Below, one piece after another: positions 25,946 to 34,711 of a stretch of DNA of 64,000 nucleotides (positions are counted from its first letter, which is position 1; each line of letters starts with the position of its first letter). Origin of the DNA: Pseudomonas sp. JAI120 (lineage in GTDB: Bacteria; Pseudomonadota; Gammaproteobacteria; Pseudomonadales; Pseudomonadaceae). The position numbers were made by a program, and so were the translations under genes. The notes beneath the pieces are model-generated. The model had not been told where the DNA came from. It saw only the letters and a list, made by a program, of their open reading frames with translations, and ran no database searches. The stretch is taken from assembly GCF_014207255.1 (NCBI RefSeq), contig NZ_JACHCZ010000006.1:62001-126000 (forward strand), written 5' to 3'.

Positions 25946-27193
25946 ATGGGTGCAAAACTGAATATTGAAGACTTCGACGATCCTTCCTTTGACCCGTTCC
26001 TGGAAGACGCGTTGATGTTTGGCGATCACCTTGATCCCTACGCCAAAATTGCCGAAATGCGTCATCAGGGTTCGTTGCACAAAGGCGAATATCGGACGTT
26101 GATGGGCTTGTACGCAGACATCACCAAGCCAGCGGATGCGCAGTATTACAGCGTCTTCGGCTATGACGAGGTGGCTCAGGTATTGGGCGACCCGGCCACC
26201 TACGGCAATCATGCCTACGACTACAACATCGGCATCAGCTTCGGCCAGAGCATCTCGACCATGGATGCTCCGGAGCATCCACGGTTTCGCCGGATTTTCC
26301 AGAAAGCCTTTTTGCCGCAAACAGTCGCCGCCTGGGGTGAAACGCTGGTCGACCCGGTGTTAAGGGGCTTGATGAGCACGTTCGAAGGCCGAGGCGAAGC
26401 GGATCTGGTGCAGGAGTTCACCCTGCACTATCCCTTCCACATCATCTATCGCCAATTGGCGTTGCCGCCTGAAGACGCGAAGATTTTCCATAAGCTGGCG
26501 ATTGCCCAGACCGTGGTATCGGTGGACATCGAACACGGCACGGAAGCGTCGCGCAAGCTGGGCGACTACTTCATCAAGCTGGTGGCCGAACGCCGCGCCA
26601 ATCCGGGCGATGACCTGGTCAGTTCTCTGGCATTGGCGGAAGTCGACGGCGAATACCTTCCGGAAAATGTGCTGATTTCGTTCTTGCGGCAACTGGTCAA
26701 CGCTGCGGGCGATACCACCTATCGCGGGACCAGTGTGTTGCTGACGGGACTGTTGAGCAATCCAGAACAACTGGAAGCTATTCGCAACGATCGCTCGCTG
26801 ATTCCCCAGGCAATCGAAGAGGCATTGCGTTGGGATGGGCCGGTCTTGATGCAGAGTCGCTACGCTCGTGCTGATGCTGTCTTGGGAGGGGTCAATATCC
26901 CGGCGGGTACCTTTATCGATGTGGTGGCGGGATCGGCCAACCGTGATGAAAGCAAATTCCCCGACCCAGATACCTTCAATATTTTCCGCAAGCCTCAGCA
27001 CCGGCATTTTGCGTTTTCCTTTGGCCCTCATGTCTGTATCGGTCAACACTTGGCTCGGGTTGAAATGACCCGTGCGTTGACGGCAATTATCGATGGCCTG
27101 CCCAACCTGCGCCTTGATCCGGACAAGCCTGCTCCCCAAGTGCGTGGAACGATGATGCGGGTGCCGCATTCGATTCACGTGAAGTTTGGTTAA
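25946..27193 (+). CDS. Cytochrome P450
   Basis: The ATG at 25946 follows CGGAGA; the longer frame has no ribosome site. The 415-residue protein is a soluble bacterial P450. The haem motif is FSFGPHVCIGQHLAR with the ligand Cys364. The oxygen-activating helix has AAGDTT near residue 256, and EEALRW with a following Arg gives the ExxR motif. It should hydroxylate an unactivated ring carbon using the ferredoxin pair encoded at 22618-24220. It heads an operon with a GMC oxidoreductase and a retro-Claisenase, so it may install the hydroxyl that becomes one carbonyl of a beta-diketone. Confidence 0.9.
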   Translation: MGAKLNIEDFDDPSFDPFLEDALMFGDHLDPYAKIAEMRHQGSLHKGEYRTLMGLYADITKPADAQYYSVFGYDEVAQVLGDPATYGNHAYDYNIGISFGQSISTMDAPEHPRFRRIFQKAFLPQTVAAWGETLVDPVLRGLMSTFEGRGEADLVQEFTLHYPFHIIYRQLALPPEDAKIFHKLAIAQTVVSVDIEHGTEASRKLGDYFIKLVAERRANPGDDLVSSLALAEVDGEYLPENVLISFLRQLVNAAGDTTYRGTSVLLTGLLSNPEQLEAIRNDRSLIPQAIEEALRWDGPVLMQSRYARADAVLGGVNIPAGTFIDVVAGSANRDESKFPDPDTFNIFRKPQHRHFAFSFGPHVCIGQHLARVEMTRALTAIIDGLPNLRLDPDKPAPQVRGTMMRVPHSIHVKFG

Positions 27194-27266
27194 CAGCCTC
27201 CATGCACAGGCTCCAGCTCTGTCATGGTCAATGCGGCCATCACGGGCTTTTGAAGAGTTAAGCTCA

Positions 27267-28868
27267 ATGAAAGAGTTCGATTACATCATCGTCGGTGCGG
27301 GTTCGGCCGGCTGCGTATTGGCCAACCGGCTTTCTGAATCTGTGCACAACAGAGTCCTGCTGATCGAAGCCGGGCCTGAAGACCGTAACCCGCTGATCCA
27401 CATGCCCAAGGGGTTCGGCAAATTGCTGTCGGACCCGAAACACGCCTGGTTTCTTCCGGTGACCACAGACCCAGGCACCGGTCGCACCACCGAGATTTGG
27501 GCTCGCGGCAAGATGCTGGGCGGCTCCAGCGCCATCAACGGCATGGTCTACATGCGCGGCCACCCACAGGATTACGATGATTGGGAGGCCAACGGGGCCA
27601 CCGGCTGGGGGTGGAAGACCATGGCCAAGGCATTCCGCAGTATCGAAAACCATGCGCTGGGTGAAAGTGAGCTGCGCGGCGGTAAAGGCCCTTTGAAGCT
27701 GTCCAACTACAGCGACCGTAATGCGCTGGGGGATGCAGTGATCAATGCCTGCAAGGGCCTGGGGTTGAAGCTGCGGGACGATATCAACGGACTCGATCAT
27801 GAAGGTGTGGCCTATCTGACTTACACCATCAGCGGTGGTGTCCGGCAGAGTGCGGCGAAAGCGTTTCTTGGCCCGGTCCGTCAGCGAAAGAATCTCACCA
27901 TCGTCACTGCTACCCAAGTGCAGCGGGTGCTATTCGAAGGTACGCGCGCTATAGGTGTCGAGTGCATAAAGGGTGGGACATTGGTGTCTTACACGGCGCG
28001 TTGTGAGGTCATACTCAGTGCGGGGGCCCTGGAAACTCCACGTCTCCTGCAATTGTCCGGCGTCGGCGACAGGGCACACCTGACGGCGTTGGGAATCCCC
28101 GTGGTTGCGCATAATCCGAACGTCGGCCGTAACATGCGTGAACACCTGCTGTATTTCCTGCAGGTGCGCCTGCGGCATTGGCGTGACAGCCAAAACCGCG
28201 AGTTCAGCGGTATACGGCTGATCAAAAACGCCTTGCGTTATGCGCTGACGAAAACCGGCATAATGGCAATGGGCTCTTATCAAGTCGGTGGCTTTTTCAA
28301 AAGCCGCCCCGAGCTCGATCGCCCCGACGCGCAATTGATGATGGCCCCCTATTCGCTGGACTTTTCCTCGCCATCCTATGGGTTTGAACCCTTTCCGGGT
28401 ATGCAGTTATTTGCCTACCCCTTGCGTCCGCGCAGTCTGGGGAGCGTACAGATCACCTCGGCGGACCCGGCTCAGCCTGCACAAATCATCACCAATTACC
28501 TGACCGATCCTTACGACCGTGAGGTATCGGTGGCCGCGTTTCGTTTCATGCGCAAAGTCGTCAACAGTGCGTCGATGAATCACATGGTCCTGGAAGAAAC
28601 GCATCCGGGACCGAAAGTGCAGACCGACGAGGAAATTCTTGCCGAGTTTCGACAGCGTGGGCAGTCGGGATTTCATGCCTGTTCGACCTGCGCCATGGGC
28701 TCGGATGACGATGCCGTCCTAGATCCGAGGCTGCGGGTCAGAGGCGTTGAGGGACTGCGCGTGATGGACTTGTCGGTAATACCCACGATGGTGTCAGGCA
28801 ACACTAACGGGCCAATGATGGCTATGGCATGGCATGCCGCCGATTTGATTCTGGAGGACGCGTCATGA
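27267..28868 (+). CDS. GMC-family FAD oxidoreductase (alcohol dehydrogenase type)
   Basis: The 533-residue flavoprotein begins at 27267 (earlier in-frame starts lie in the intergenic gap). It has the N-terminal FAD motif VGAGSAGCVLANRL, the GMC signature GGSSAINGMVYMRG, and the catalytic region HACSTCAMG with the later HAADL and NTNGP. It oxidises primary or secondary alcohols. It lies between the P450 and a beta-diketone hydrolase homologue, so oxidation of the P450-made ring alcohol to a ketone is the likely job. Its stop overlaps the next start (ATGA). Confidence 0.85.
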   Translation: MKEFDYIIVGAGSAGCVLANRLSESVHNRVLLIEAGPEDRNPLIHMPKGFGKLLSDPKHAWFLPVTTDPGTGRTTEIWARGKMLGGSSAINGMVYMRGHPQDYDDWEANGATGWGWKTMAKAFRSIENHALGESELRGGKGPLKLSNYSDRNALGDAVINACKGLGLKLRDDINGLDHEGVAYLTYTISGGVRQSAAKAFLGPVRQRKNLTIVTATQVQRVLFEGTRAIGVECIKGGTLVSYTARCEVILSAGALETPRLLQLSGVGDRAHLTALGIPVVAHNPNVGRNMREHLLYFLQVRLRHWRDSQNREFSGIRLIKNALRYALTKTGIMAMGSYQVGGFFKSRPELDRPDAQLMMAPYSLDFSSPSYGFEPFPGMQLFAYPLRPRSLGSVQITSADPAQPAQIITNYLTDPYDREVSVAAFRFMRKVVNSASMNHMVLEETHPGPKVQTDEEILAEFRQRGQSGFHACSTCAMGSDDDAVLDPRLRVRGVEGLRVMDLSVIPTMVSGNTNGPMMAMAWHAADLILEDAS

Positions 28869-29626
28869 GTCGATTCGAGGACTACGCACAGCGCTTCGCA
28901 AACATTCACTTGGAGCGCAAGGACGGCATTGTGCAATTGTCGGTGCATAGCGAAGGCGGTTCGCTGAAATGGGGGGCGTTGGAGGGCAGCATCCACACCC
29001 AATTGGGTGATTGCTTTCGTGAGATCGCCCGAGACCCTGAAGTCCGCGTGTTGATCATTACCGGCACCGGTGATGCGTTTTGTGCTGCGATGAACATGAC
29101 CGAAATGCCGAGTGAGCCGATGTCTCAGGGATGGCACCGCTTGCAGCGTGAAGGAAAGGATTTGCTGATGAACCTGCTGGATATTGAAGTCCCGGTCATT
29201 GGTGCCATCAATGGTCCGGCGTACATCCATGCCGAAATCCCGGTGCTGTCGGACATCGTACTGGCGAGCGAAACCACGGAGCTGGCCGATCTGGCGCACT
29301 TCGTCCACGGCGTCGTCCCTGGCGATGGCGTACAGGTGGTGTGGCCGATGCTGCTGGGCGCCAATCGAGGGCGTTACTTCTTGCTGACCGGTCAGCGCCT
29401 GGGGGCCGCTCAAGCGCTGGCATTGGGCGTCGTCGCCGAAGTCTTGCCTGCGGACAAACTGCTGGCTCGGGCCTGGGAACTGGCTGGGCAATTGGCAAGC
29501 AAGCCCCTGCATACCTTGCGCTATACACGTGTCGCCTTCACTCAACCGATCAAGCGCCGGCTTTTGGAGGAGTTGGGCTACGGCCTGGCAATGGAAGGTC
29601 TGGCCACCATCGCCATGACTCAATAA
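28865..29626 (+). CDS. 6-oxocamphor hydrolase-like beta-diketone hydrolase (crotonase-fold retro-Claisenase)
   Basis: The 253-residue crotonase-fold protein resembles Rhodococcus 6-oxocamphor hydrolase from recall across its length (for example EVPVIGAINGP, VVPGDG, GRYFLLTGQ). The residues known as important in that enzyme line up, and four fall at the same numbers: His122, His145, Asp154 and Glu244; Trp36 matches its Trp40. The CoA-type oxyanion loop is absent (FCAAMNM in place of FCAGxD). It should hydrolyse a C-C bond of a cyclic, possibly bridged, beta-diketone to a keto acid without CoA. It overlaps the GMC gene by 4 bp. Confidence 0.82.
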   Translation: MSRFEDYAQRFANIHLERKDGIVQLSVHSEGGSLKWGALEGSIHTQLGDCFREIARDPEVRVLIITGTGDAFCAAMNMTEMPSEPMSQGWHRLQREGKDLLMNLLDIEVPVIGAINGPAYIHAEIPVLSDIVLASETTELADLAHFVHGVVPGDGVQVVWPMLLGANRGRYFLLTGQRLGAAQALALGVVAEVLPADKLLARAWELAGQLASKPLHTLRYTRVAFTQPIKRRLLEELGYGLAMEGLATIAMTQ

Positions 29627-29647
29627 CGGTCACAAGAGGCTTTTTCA

Positions 29648-30805
29648 ATGAGTCACGTTTTAGATGCCCACGCTCAGGCTGTTGTACAAAAAGCACTGGA
29701 TCTGGCCACCACCCAAGGCGGTGAAGTCGGCGTTCAGGTGGCGGCTTACCTTAATGGCAAGCTGGTGATCGACGCCTGGAGTGGTTACACGGACGAAGCG
29801 CGAACACACGCGGTCGATGGCGATACGCTGTTTAATGTCTACTCGGTGACCAAGGCCGTTGCGGCTACCGCCCTGCATATTCTTGCTGACCGGGGCCAGA
29901 TCGATTACGACTCGCCGGTCAGCCGTTACTGGCCCGAATACGCTGCCAATGGCAAGGCATTGACCACCGTTCGTGATGTGCTGACGCATCGCGCCTGTGT
30001 ACCGCAAATGCCCGAGGGTGTGACCCCGGAGCGGATGTGCGACTGGGACTGGATGACTCAGGCCATCGCAGATCTGGAGCCGTTGGCTACGCCTGGCACT
30101 AAGACTCTGTACCTGTCGATGACCTTCGGCTGGATCATCGGCGAACTGGTCCGCAGGGTTGATAGCAAACATCGCTCCTTTGGCCGTTTTGTGCGTGAGG
30201 AAATCGCCGAGCCACTAGGCATTACCGACCTGTGGATCGGCATTACCGATGACGTCGAGCCGCGTGTCGCCAGGCAAATCAATGCGATGGTATCGGTGCC
30301 TGCCGAGTACCTGCCACCGCTGTTCAGCGCCTCGATGCCCGACGCGGTTGCGCTGGCTCCCGAAGTCTTTGAGCGGGCCGACGTGCGGCGTGCAGAGGTC
30401 GCGGGGGTAGGGGGCATATTCAACGCCCGCTCCGAGGCGCGGTTCTGGGCGTTTCTCGCCAACGGTGGCGAACTCGACGGGGTACGCCTGCTTTCCAGGG
30501 AACTGGTCGCAGCCCTGAACACCCCTCGGGCCAACAGTGAAGAGCCTGACCCGGTAATGTTCGGCTTTCCGATTCCGATCACCATCGGCGGTTTCTGGTT
30601 CGGCGGCAACTACCCTCCCGTGACGTGCGTGCAGAACCCCCGCGCGATCTGCCACCCAGGTCAAGGCAACTCGATCGGCTGGGCGGACCCGGACGTCAAT
30701 CTGGCGGTTGCGATTTGCCATAACAAGCTGTTCAACCCGACCAGTCCTGAAGAGGACCCGTTGCTGCCCATTGCCCAGGCAGTACGTGAGGCATTGGGTA
30801 TTTGA
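29648..30805 (+). CDS. Serine hydrolase of the beta-lactamase (class C / EstB) family
   Basis: The 385-residue protein has the SxxK nucleophile motif SVTK (Ser66, Lys69) and a YLS segment near residue 155 that fits the YxN/YxS base motif. The C-terminal domain ends with a GHPGQGNSIGWADP-like stretch (CHPGQGNSIGWADPD), in place of the KTG/HTG box. No signal peptide is seen, so it acts in the cytoplasm as an esterase or lactonase, not as a drug-resistance enzyme. It follows the retro-Claisenase by 21 bp and abuts the next gene, so it may hydrolyse a pathway lactone or ester. Confidence 0.8.
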   Translation: MSHVLDAHAQAVVQKALDLATTQGGEVGVQVAAYLNGKLVIDAWSGYTDEARTHAVDGDTLFNVYSVTKAVAATALHILADRGQIDYDSPVSRYWPEYAANGKALTTVRDVLTHRACVPQMPEGVTPERMCDWDWMTQAIADLEPLATPGTKTLYLSMTFGWIIGELVRRVDSKHRSFGRFVREEIAEPLGITDLWIGITDDVEPRVARQINAMVSVPAEYLPPLFSASMPDAVALAPEVFERADVRRAEVAGVGGIFNARSEARFWAFLANGGELDGVRLLSRELVAALNTPRANSEEPDPVMFGFPIPITIGGFWFGGNYPPVTCVQNPRAICHPGQGNSIGWADPDVNLAVAICHNKLFNPTSPEEDPLLPIAQAVREALGI

Positions 30806-31660
30806 ATGAGCATTGACATCGAACATTTGAAATCCTGGATCGGTCGGCAAGAACATCAGAGCGATCAGCTCACGCGGGTGCCCATGACGGCGTTGGCCGC
30901 GACGCTGGAGCATGAGCCGGTCTGTGTTGGGCTGGAGCATGCGCTGCCGGAGCTATGGCACTGGTTGTACTTTTTGCCGCTTGCACAACAGTCGGCTATC
31001 GGTGATGACGGTCATCCACGACGTGGCGGATTTCTGCCGCCCATCGAACTGCCTCGCAGAATGTGGGCAGGTGGGCGGCTGGAGTTTCTGCGCAGTCCTT
31101 TGGTGGGCAGTTCGGTCGAGCGGACTTCGACGATTCTTAATGTCAGCCACAAAAGCGGTCGTAGCGGTGAGCTGGTATTCGTCACGTTGGAGCACCAAAT
31201 CGCAGATTCCGGCGGCGTGCTGATCCGCGAAGAGCAAGATCTGGTTTACCGTGATCATCCGCAGCCAGGGGCCCCCTTAAAGGCTACCGAGCTGACGCTG
31301 CGTAAGCCGTTATGGACCCGGGAAATCACCCCGGACCCCGTGCTGCTGTTTCGGTATTCGGCACTGACGTTCAATGGACACCGTATTCATTACGACCGAC
31401 CTTACGCACAGACGGTAGAGGGGTATCCGGGGTTGGTGGTGCACGGCCCGCTGATTGCAACCTTGCTGATGGATTTACTCCATCGGCAGAGGCCGGGTGT
31501 CAGGCTCAAACACTTCAGTTTCCGCGCTATGCGGCCGTTGTTCGATACCGCACCGATCACCCTGTGTGCCTTACCTGCTGACAAGGGGGGAACGGTGCTG
31601 CTGTGGGCCCAAGGCCCTGACGGGGAAATTGGCATGGAAGCAACCGCCACGCTGGCTTGA
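30806..31660 (+). CDS. MaoC/FAS1-like hot-dog hydratase, itaconyl-/mesaconyl-CoA hydratase-like
   Basis: The start directly follows the stop of the esterase. The 284-residue protein belongs to the Htd2/FAS1-like dehydratase family: ELPRRMWAGGRLEF in the first domain and the active-site block FNGHRIHYDRPYA...EGYPGLVVHGPL in the second. Itaconyl-CoA hydratase and mesaconyl-C4-CoA hydratase are members. Next comes a CitE-like lyase, the same pair that turns itaconyl-CoA into citramalyl-CoA and then acetyl-CoA plus pyruvate. A matching CoA-transferase is not seen, so the CoA ester probably comes from ring degradation. Confidence 0.78.
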   Translation: MSIDIEHLKSWIGRQEHQSDQLTRVPMTALAATLEHEPVCVGLEHALPELWHWLYFLPLAQQSAIGDDGHPRRGGFLPPIELPRRMWAGGRLEFLRSPLVGSSVERTSTILNVSHKSGRSGELVFVTLEHQIADSGGVLIREEQDLVYRDHPQPGAPLKATELTLRKPLWTREITPDPVLLFRYSALTFNGHRIHYDRPYAQTVEGYPGLVVHGPLIATLLMDLLHRQRPGVRLKHFSFRAMRPLFDTAPITLCALPADKGGTVLLWAQGPDGEIGMEATATLA

Positions 31661-31701
31661 TTCCACGCCGCGATTCAGTGACTTAGCGTCAAGGAGAACC
31701 C

Positions 31702-32493
31702 ATGCGTTCCTATTTGTTTGTTCCCGGTAATCGACCCGAGCGTTTTGCTAAAGCACAGGCATCGGGCGCCGACGTCGTGATCATTGATCTGGAGGACGCG
31801 GTGGCCGATGCCGATAAACCTCTGGCACGTGAGCATGTGCGCACAGCCGTGGAGGGGGGCGCTCGTGTCTGCCTGCGGATTAACGCCTACGGTTCGCCTT
31901 GGTTCACTGAAGATCTGGCACTGTTGGCTTCAATGAACGTCGAGAGTGTGATGCTGCCGAAGGCCGAGACCCTGGAGCCATTCCTGGCCCTGCGCAGGGT
32001 GACTCAGGCGCCGATTATCGCGTTGGTGGAAACCGCGCTGGGTATCCAACAAGTGCTGGTCGTGGCGCAAGCCCCTGGGGTCCAGCGCATCGCTTTTGGT
32101 TCAGTGGATTATCAATTGGACGTGGGCTGTGATGGCAGTGATGACGCCTTGTTGTACGCGCGCTCGCAAATTGTCGTCGCCTCGCGGGTCGCACGTATTG
32201 ACGGGCCGATCGATGGGGTCTGTGTCAGCATTGATAATCAGGACGCCATAAGGCATGAGGCCGCACACGGCAAGGCGCTTGGCTTCGCCGGCAAGATGTG
32301 TATCCATCCGCGGCAGGTGCCTTTGGTCAATCAGGTGTTCAGCCCGTCCGAGCGTGAAATGGCCTGGGCCAAAGAGGTCATCCAGGCCTTCGCGCTCTCG
32401 AATGACGGCGCGGTGAAGGTGCAGGGTGAAATGATCGATCTGCCGGTGCTGCTCAAAGCGCGAAAAATCATCGCTCAAGGCGAGTCCGACTAG
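31702..32493 (+). CDS. HpcH/HpaI-CitE family CoA-ester lyase
   Basis: The 263-residue TIM-barrel protein shows the CitE-like pattern: RSYLFVPGNRPERFAKA, VIIDLEDAV, RINAYGSPW, and the metal ligands Glu in ALVETALG and Asp in FGSVDYQLD. Family members split (citra)malyl-CoA-type esters in a retro-aldol step, or hydrolyse malyl-CoA. It starts 41 bp after the hydratase. The two together could convert an unsaturated dicarboxyl-CoA into acetyl-CoA (or a homologue) plus an oxoacid. Confidence 0.83.
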   Translation: MRSYLFVPGNRPERFAKAQASGADVVIIDLEDAVADADKPLAREHVRTAVEGGARVCLRINAYGSPWFTEDLALLASMNVESVMLPKAETLEPFLALRRVTQAPIIALVETALGIQQVLVVAQAPGVQRIAFGSVDYQLDVGCDGSDDALLYARSQIVVASRVARIDGPIDGVCVSIDNQDAIRHEAAHGKALGFAGKMCIHPRQVPLVNQVFSPSEREMAWAKEVIQAFALSNDGAVKVQGEMIDLPVLLKARKIIAQGESD

Positions 32494-32550
32494 GTTGTGT
32501 AGTGCGACACCCAATTCGGACGGAGTCGAATCAGGTGTTTCAGCGCTTGT

Positions 32551-33327
32551 TCATGCGTGACCGAGCAGACCGGACGCTGCGGTGCCTACCGAGATCAGCA
32601 ACTCGCGCAGCTCATTGAGTTTGTGCTGCATGCGTTCGGCAGGTGCTGCGATCACCAACGCTGCCGCTACTGTACCGTCGGTGTTGTGGACCGGTACTGC
32701 AATCCCGGCGGCGCCTTCGCTGAGCTCGCTGATGCTGATGGAGACGCCGGTTTCACGAATCTCTTTCAGCTGCTTTTTCAACGTGCTGCGATCTGTGATG
32801 GTGCGCCAAGTCATGGCCTTCAGCTTCGCGGACTTGAGGTAGGCATCCTGGGTACGTTCATCCTGATAGGCCAATAAAAGACGACCAGGCGCAGTACAGT
32901 GGAGGGGACGTGGAGCGCCCAGCGGCGAAACGTAACGCACCGGGTTCTGTGAGTCGATACCGTCGATGTGGGTCACCATCTGTGACTCCATATCGATCAC
33001 GGACAGGTACACGCTTTCGCCAGACTTGACGGCCAACTCTTCGAGATAGGGGCGCATCAGCTTGGGGAAGTTGCGGGTGGCCAGGATGTCTCCCGCCAGC
33101 CGGTATATAAACGGACCAAGCCGGTAACGATTGCTGCCATGGCTGAGATAGCCTTCAGCGACCAGCGGACGCAGCAGCGTTAACAGACTGCTTTTCGGGG
33201 ATTCCAGCGTCACGCTCAATTCGGCAAGAGAAAGGCCGTCAACGGCCTTTGCCAGGGTTTCGAACAGGCCCAGGATCCGCGTTACAGAGCGTGGGCCCAT
33301 GGATACTTGAGATTCAGCACTATCCAC
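32551..33327 (-). CDS. IclR-family transcriptional regulator
   Basis: The preferred start is the GTG at 33327, 8 bp behind AAGG, giving 258 residues; an upstream ATG at 33417 in the same frame is less likely. The N-terminal winged helix is SVTRILGLFETLAKAVDGLSLAELS and the effector domain contains CTAPGRLLLAY and SELSEGAAGIAVPV. IclR proteins commonly control ring-cleavage pathways and bind a pathway acid or CoA ester. It is divergent from the SDR at 33691 across a 363-bp gap and is a candidate for binding the repeated GAAC-type sites. Confidence 0.86.
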   Translation of the reverse strand: MDSAESQVSMGPRSVTRILGLFETLAKAVDGLSLAELSVTLESPKSSLLTLLRPLVAEGYLSHGSNRYRLGPFIYRLAGDILATRNFPKLMRPYLEELAVKSGESVYLSVIDMESQMVTHIDGIDSQNPVRYVSPLGAPRPLHCTAPGRLLLAYQDERTQDAYLKSAKLKAMTWRTITDRSTLKKQLKEIRETGVSISISELSEGAAGIAVPVHNTDGTVAAALVIAAPAERMQHKLNELRELLISVGTAASGLLGHA

Positions 33328-33556
33328 GTGTATTACCTTTTCATGATTGATCAAATCGTTGTGTTGATGTCTAGCCCATCGAATGCAACGGTACTGCTTG
33401 AAGTAGGTGTGCATCATACCAAATACCGTTTAACAATTCCCTTTGATCTTGAACGCCTTGTAAACGCTGCGCTGTAGCCAGGTTTTGATGGCCCTATGGC
33501 TTATTTATAGAAGGCATTTACCCGACGCGCCGTTTTTTTTGAGGTTTTCTGAACGG

Positions 33557-33586
33557 CTTATTTGTTTGCATATGTGAATATCGTTC
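33557..33586. promoter_or_regulatory. Weak tandem GAAC-N3-GTTC-type site in IclR/SDR divergent region
   Basis: GAAT-ATC-GTTC (33576-33586) has a GTTT half-site ending 19 bp earlier. It matches the spacing of the stronger sites but with more mismatches. The rest of the 363-bp gap (33328-33690) is AT-rich and holds no further feature I could identify. Confidence 0.35.
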
Positions 33587-33690
33587 AGTATTCTGTTGTG
33601 AGTGATCACCTCGAATTGCGGCTATCCGCTCGCTGCTGTGAGCCTGTCCGGGATTATGGGTGATGCGTATTCACGATCGAGGGATCAGGC

Positions 33691-34605
33691 ATGACGGATA
33701 TGGTTAAGGGCAAGGTGGTGGTCGTCACGGGCTCCGGTGGCGGCATTGGGCGAGACATTGCGTTGCTCATGGCGAAATACGGTGCCAAGGTGGTGGTCAA
33801 CGATGTCGGGGCCTCTGTCAGTGGTGAGGGGCTGGATGTCGGGCCCGCGCAAAAAGTTGCGGATGAGATCAGGGCCGCCGGCGGCGACGCCGTGGCCAAT
33901 ACCGACAGTGTTTCTGACCCGGCGGCGGCGGCCAGGTTGATCGAGCAGGCGGTGCAAACCTATGGGCGGATTGACGTCGTGGTCAACAACGCCGGCATCC
34001 TGCGTGACCGTTTTTTTCACAAAATGACAGCCGAAGAGTTTGACGCGGTACTCAAGGTCCATCTCTACGGCACCTTCTACGTCAGCCGCGCTGCCGCCAA
34101 CTATTTCAAGGAGCAGGAATCGGGGTGCTTCGTGCACATGACTTCTACCTCTGGCCTGATCGGCAACCTCGGTCAAGCCAACTACAACGCCGCGAAGCTG
34201 GGCATCATGGCGTTATCCAAGTCCATCGCCCTGGACATGCAAAAATTCAATGTTCGGTCGAACTGTATCGCGCCTTTCGCGTTCAGTCGCATGATTGGTG
34301 CCATACCCACCGATACGCCAGAGCAGCAGGCCCGCGTCGAAAAAATCAAACAGATGACGCCGGCAAAAATCGCCCCCATTTGCGTGTATCTGGCCAGTGA
34401 CCAGGCAGCTGAAGTCAACGCTCAGGTGTTTGCGGTGCGTAATAACGAGATATTTTTGATGAGCCAGCCGCGACCGATCCGATCGGTACAGCGCTCGGAA
34501 GGCTGGACCCCTGAAACCTTGGCTGAGCACGGTATGCCTGCGCTGAAAGGCTCCTTCATTCCCATGGATCGCTCCGGCGATGTCTTTACCTGGGATCCTG
34601 TTTAA
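33691..34605 (+). CDS. SDR-family dehydrogenase, peroxisomal multifunctional enzyme (HSD17B4)-like
   Basis: The 304-residue SDR has TGSGGGIGRDIA, VVNDVGASVSGEG, NNAG, the Ser in TSTSGLIG and YNAAK. The insertion after the second strand and the length past 300 residues fit the 3-hydroxyacyl-CoA dehydrogenase domain of HSD17B4-type enzymes. It likely oxidises a 3-hydroxyacyl-CoA in beta-oxidation. It is divergent from the IclR gene and 106 bp upstream of the second P450. Confidence 0.82.
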   Translation: MTDMVKGKVVVVTGSGGGIGRDIALLMAKYGAKVVVNDVGASVSGEGLDVGPAQKVADEIRAAGGDAVANTDSVSDPAAAARLIEQAVQTYGRIDVVVNNAGILRDRFFHKMTAEEFDAVLKVHLYGTFYVSRAAANYFKEQESGCFVHMTSTSGLIGNLGQANYNAAKLGIMALSKSIALDMQKFNVRSNCIAPFAFSRMIGAIPTDTPEQQARVEKIKQMTPAKIAPICVYLASDQAAEVNAQVFAVRNNEIFLMSQPRPIRSVQRSEGWTPETLAEHGMPALKGSFIPMDRSGDVFTWDPV

Positions 34606-34711
34606 AGCTTGCAGTAGCGGTAATTGGAATCGAGTTCGTAGCTTACGACGTGAATAAAAACAACAATAAAAGCCGCTTTTTTGACCAGAGGCGGCAGAGG
34701 AGGGAAGTAAC

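Noticed and set aside
29648..30805. Antibiotic-resistance beta-lactamase
   Set aside because: The SxxK protein lacks a signal peptide and a clear KTG box, and sits in a catabolic operon; EstB-like esterase is the better reading.
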